Shown: positions 50,144-52,205 of the stretch, piece by piece
How positions within the stretch are numbered: position 1 is the first letter of the stretch
Layout: the number at the start of each line of letters is the position of its first letter
NCBI GenBank assembly: GCA_022823505.1
Contig: JAJEIA010000024.1
Location: 1 to 52,205, forward strand
Direction of reading: 5' to 3'
DNA length: 52,205 nt
From: Dehalococcoidia bacterium
GTDB taxonomy: Bacteria; Chloroflexota; Dehalococcoidia; Lucifugimonadales; UBA3495
Translations under genes and position numbers: made by a program
The notes under the pieces: model-generated
What the model was told of the DNA's origin: nothing
The model's input: the letters and a program-made list of their open reading frames with translations, nothing else
The model's database searches: none

Positions 50144-50163
50144 AACTGCAGTTCAGTTTATCA
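50144..50163 (-). promoter_or_regulatory. Promoter and palindromic operator of the DUF433/DUF5615 pair
   Basis: Minus-strand extended -10 TGATAAACT (50163-50155) is followed by the perfect palindrome AACTGCAGTT (50153-50144) over the expected transcription start, 28 bases before the ATG. Confidence 0.5.
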
Positions 50164-50175
50164 TGCGGCGGTGTG

Positions 50176-51579
50176 CTACCCCGGCCTCATGACCGGACAC
50201 CCCGCGCACATCGCTCCCCGGCTGCCGGGTACGCACTCGTGCCCGGTCGTGTAGGAGGCCAGTGGTTCCATCACGGCGGAGAGGGACGGCGATTTGGGTG
50301 GCAGTAAGGCGACGCCCTCGGACTCGGCGGCGCGGCGGTACTGGGCCTCGCCGAACAGGTCCAGGCGCAGCTGTTTGGCGGAGGGCGGACGCTGGCCGGG
50401 GAACACCACGTAGGGCCAGGCCCGCTTCCGGACCACCCCCATGGCCTGCAGGTCGCGCCAGTTGTCGATGCTGTGCTGGTGGCGGTTCTTCAATATCCGG
50501 TCGGCCGACACCGGGCCGATGCCGGGGATGCGCAGCAGTTGATCGCGTGATGCGGCGTTGAGATCGATGGGAAAGGCGTCGAGGTTCTCCATGGCGATCA
50601 CGGTCTTGGGGTCCTGCTCCAGAGACAGAAAACCGGAGTGGTCGAAGGCCAGACCGATCTCGTCGCTGGAGAACCGGTACACGCGGCGCAACCAGTCCAT
50701 CTGGTACAGCCGGTGTTCCCGTCCGGCGTGGACGGGCGGCTTCTCCTCCATGGGAGTGTGGGTGGCGGGGCGGAAGGGCGGATAGTACACCCGCTTCAGG
50801 TTCCAGTCGGTGTACATCTGGTCGACGCGCCGGTAGATCTGCCGGTCCGACTCGTCGGCCGCACCGACCACGAACTGGGTGGCCTGGCCCACCGCGCCGC
50901 CGCTGGTGGAGGCGGTGAGTTCGTTGATCCATGCCATGGGATCCAGGATGTCACGCTGCAGGTCCTTGTGCGGGCTGATGCGGCGCATCATGTCCGGCTC
51001 CGGGGTTTCGATGTTCACCGACAGGCGGCTGCCCAGCCGGTGGGCGCGTTCGACCAGTTCGCGAGTGGCTCCGGGCATGACCTTGAGGTGGACGTACCCG
51101 CGGAAGCCGTGCTTCTTGCGGATGATCTCAACGGTCTCGACCATGCGCTGGGTGGTCTTGGTGCCGTCGCCGGCGATCCCGGAGCTGAGGAACAGGCCGT
51201 CCACGGACAGCCGGTTGTGCAGCTCCATGAAGGTGTCCGCCAGTTCCTCACGTTTGAAGGCGTACCGCTTGCGCGGCACGTAGATGCTGTTGGGACAGTA
51301 CGCGCAGTCCATCTTGCAGAAGTCGGTGAACATCACCCGCAGCAGGCTGATCTTCTTGCCGTTGGGCAGGCTGGACTTGTAGATGCCCGGCGTGGGGTTA
51401 TTGCGCGGGTCGGAGTAGGCGACACGGTTGGGTCCGGTGGTGGCATAGCCGCTGGCGAACTTCCCGGATCCTGAGAGGTCGGACCGGGCCGCGCCACCGG
51501 TGAGGATGTCGTCGGCGGCCACCATGCCGCCCAGGGTGCGCAGCTTGTCGTATCGGTCGGGCGAGGACTTGATGAGCAT
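50176..51579 (-). CDS. Radical SAM protein with HhH, DNA modification/repair type
   Basis: A 467-residue protein of the putative DNA modification/repair radical SAM group (TIGR03916). The cluster motif is C88-KMD-C92-AY-C95 (FTDFCKMDCAYCPN). Further blocks are DGLFLSSGIAGDGTKTTQRM and VHLKVMPGATRELVE. A helix-hairpin-helix follows near residues 325-360 (NAASRDQLLRIPGIGPVSAD), which supports DNA binding. The C-terminus ends with a Cys pair (CAGCPV). The usual partner, a uracil-DNA-glycosylase-like protein, is not next to it here. ATG 51579 is chosen over the 51645 frame start; GGGAG lies about 11 bases upstream. Confidence 0.85.
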   Translation of the reverse strand: MLIKSSPDRYDKLRTLGGMVAADDILTGGAARSDLSGSGKFASGYATTGPNRVAYSDPRNNPTPGIYKSSLPNGKKISLLRVMFTDFCKMDCAYCPNSIYVPRKRYAFKREELADTFMELHNRLSVDGLFLSSGIAGDGTKTTQRMVETVEIIRKKHGFRGYVHLKVMPGATRELVERAHRLGSRLSVNIETPEPDMMRRISPHKDLQRDILDPMAWINELTASTSGGAVGQATQFVVGAADESDRQIYRRVDQMYTDWNLKRVYYPPFRPATHTPMEEKPPVHAGREHRLYQMDWLRRVYRFSSDEIGLAFDHSGFLSLEQDPKTVIAMENLDAFPIDLNAASRDQLLRIPGIGPVSADRILKNRHQHSIDNWRDLQAMGVVRKRAWPYVVFPGQRPPSAKQLRLDLFGEAQYRRAAESEGVALLPPKSPSLSAVMEPLASYTTGHECVPGSRGAMCAGCPVMRPG

Positions 51580-51921
51580 GGTCAGGCGTCTCCCTTGAGG
51601 CCATGGCATCAGTTGCCCGGCAGTTTGGCGAACCGATGTTCGCACACGACCCCGCGCCGGGTCAACACGTGGGTGTCATTCATGCGGACCCAGTCTGAGG
51701 CGGGGAAACGTCAGCATCAGGATTTTCCGGATTTCATGATTCGGCAGGATTGGGAGCTTTGCATCTCGGAACGGTTCTAATCCCGATGAACCCTGCATCC
51801 CGAAAACCCCGCTTCTGACCGTTTGCACAACCGGATACCGGCCAGCCGCCAGGACTATCGCATATGAAAGTTGAGGTGCCGGTCATGCTGTTGTCCAAAC
51901 CGCGGCGGAGAGGAGGGCACC
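51580..51921. other. 342-base gap holding dyad-repeat copy 3
   Basis: Apart from the repeat at 51710-51819 I see no gene or hairpin; the remainder is probably the upstream region of the radical SAM gene and the degraded end of the transposase locus. Confidence 0.5.
51710..51819. repeat. Dyad repeat, copy 3
   Basis: A 110-bp imperfect palindrome from GTCAGCATCAGGATTTTC to CCCCGCTTCTGAC. It is preceded by CCCAGTCTGAGGCGGGGAAA, matching the sequence before copy 2 in 17 of 20 positions. Confidence 0.75.
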
Positions 51922-52090
51922 ATGAACGAGTTGGCCGATGCATTTCCCGATTTCGAAGACCCGCGCGGTCGGTGTGGTGGCATGAGATGGCAAGACTTGG
52001 CGCCGTTCTTACGACCGGGCCGCCGGGTAATCGCCGCTGCATCTGGTCGGCGCCTGGGCGGACGAGCAGCGCCTGGTGTTGGGCCAACTG
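51922..52090 (+). pseudogene. Remnant of an ISAs1-type transposase
   Basis: Two separate pieces match ISAs1-family transposases: an N-terminal piece (MNELADAFPDFEDPRGRCGG, from 51922 with GGAGG upstream) and an internal piece (LHLVGAWADEQRLVLGQL, 52037-52090) in a different frame. The middle and the DDE catalytic part are missing, so it is not functional. The matching family segments are FxDxxDPRxRxGxRW and HLVxAxAxxxRLVLGQ. No terminal repeats can be seen because the window ends at 52205. Confidence 0.6.
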
Positions 52091-52205
52091 TGAAACGCCG
52101 CGGACATTGAGCCAGTGATCGCCAAGGACTATGTACCACCTTGGGCGCGTGGCGATTTTGATCAATATCAGTTTGTGGTTGCCCGGTCAATCACCTCCTT
52201 TCGCG

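Overview
The window is GC-rich, densely packed bacterial DNA with short intergenic gaps. The gene content suggests a free-living, heterotrophic Chloroflexota bacterium, possibly SAR202/Dehalococcoidia-like: four class III (CaiB/BaiF) CoA-transferases, a D-aminoacylase-type amidohydrolase, a long leucine-rich-repeat protein, a haloalkane dehalogenase, proline/threonine-linker lipoproteins and many small toxin-antitoxin-like pairs. That placement is an inference from gene families and has not been tested. I saw no rRNA, tRNA or CRISPR array. The only mobile-element trace is a decayed transposase at the right edge.

Layout. 0-4.3 kb: an LRR protein facing a coupled pair (beta-propeller-like and Ig-like proteins). 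4.4-10.4 kb: Rieske ferredoxin, D-aminoacylase-type amidohydrolase, haloalkane dehalogenase and an oligopeptide-type ABC binding lipoprotein. 10.4-14.8 kb: Amt ammonium transporter, a HepT/MntA pair, a thiosulfate sulfurtransferase, and a DUF5615 toxin with a two-domain DUF433 antitoxin whose promoter carries three ATGCAAT boxes. 14.8-21.3 kb: a plus-strand run of small-molecule catabolism (tartrate/D-malate-type dehydrogenase, M20 amidohydrolase, CoxG-like and TenA-like proteins, cyclase-family hydrolase). 21.3-26.7 kb: a DUF4258 pair, an imidazolonepropionase-like amidohydrolase, a repeat-containing lipoprotein metallopeptidase and two tandem Uma2 genes. 26.8-30 kb: acetyl-CoA synthetase and a HEPN-TPR protein. 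30-35 kb (minus): DUF58 and DUF4129 membrane genes with a two-gene HEPN module between them, then an MFS transporter broken by one in-frame TGA. 35.4-37.2 kb: a carboxymuconolactone-decarboxylase-family protein and a TPR protein. 37.2-41.1 kb (minus): an operon of orphan DNA methyltransferase, a cysteine-rich Tes/MJ0619-like radical SAM enzyme, a SAM methyltransferase and a PlsY-like acyltransferase. 41.2-49.4 kb: CoA-transferases, a MaoC-type hydratase, a TauE/SafE permease and a PLD-like protein with zinc ribbons. 49.5-52.2 kb: a second DUF433/DUF5615 pair, a DNA-repair-type radical SAM protein and the transposase remnant.

How the genes fit together. Catabolic genes (CoA transfer to organic acids, hydration, amide and lactone hydrolysis, dehalogenation, acetate activation) dominate, as in an oligotroph using diverse organic acids and amides. 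The most interesting unit is the 37.2-41.1 kb operon, which could modify membrane lipids. Cross-cutting signals are a three-copy dyad repeat family of 92-113 bp, a recurrent extended -10 promoter (TGNTANNNT, usually without a visible -35), and operator-like repeats at both DUF433/DUF5615 loci.
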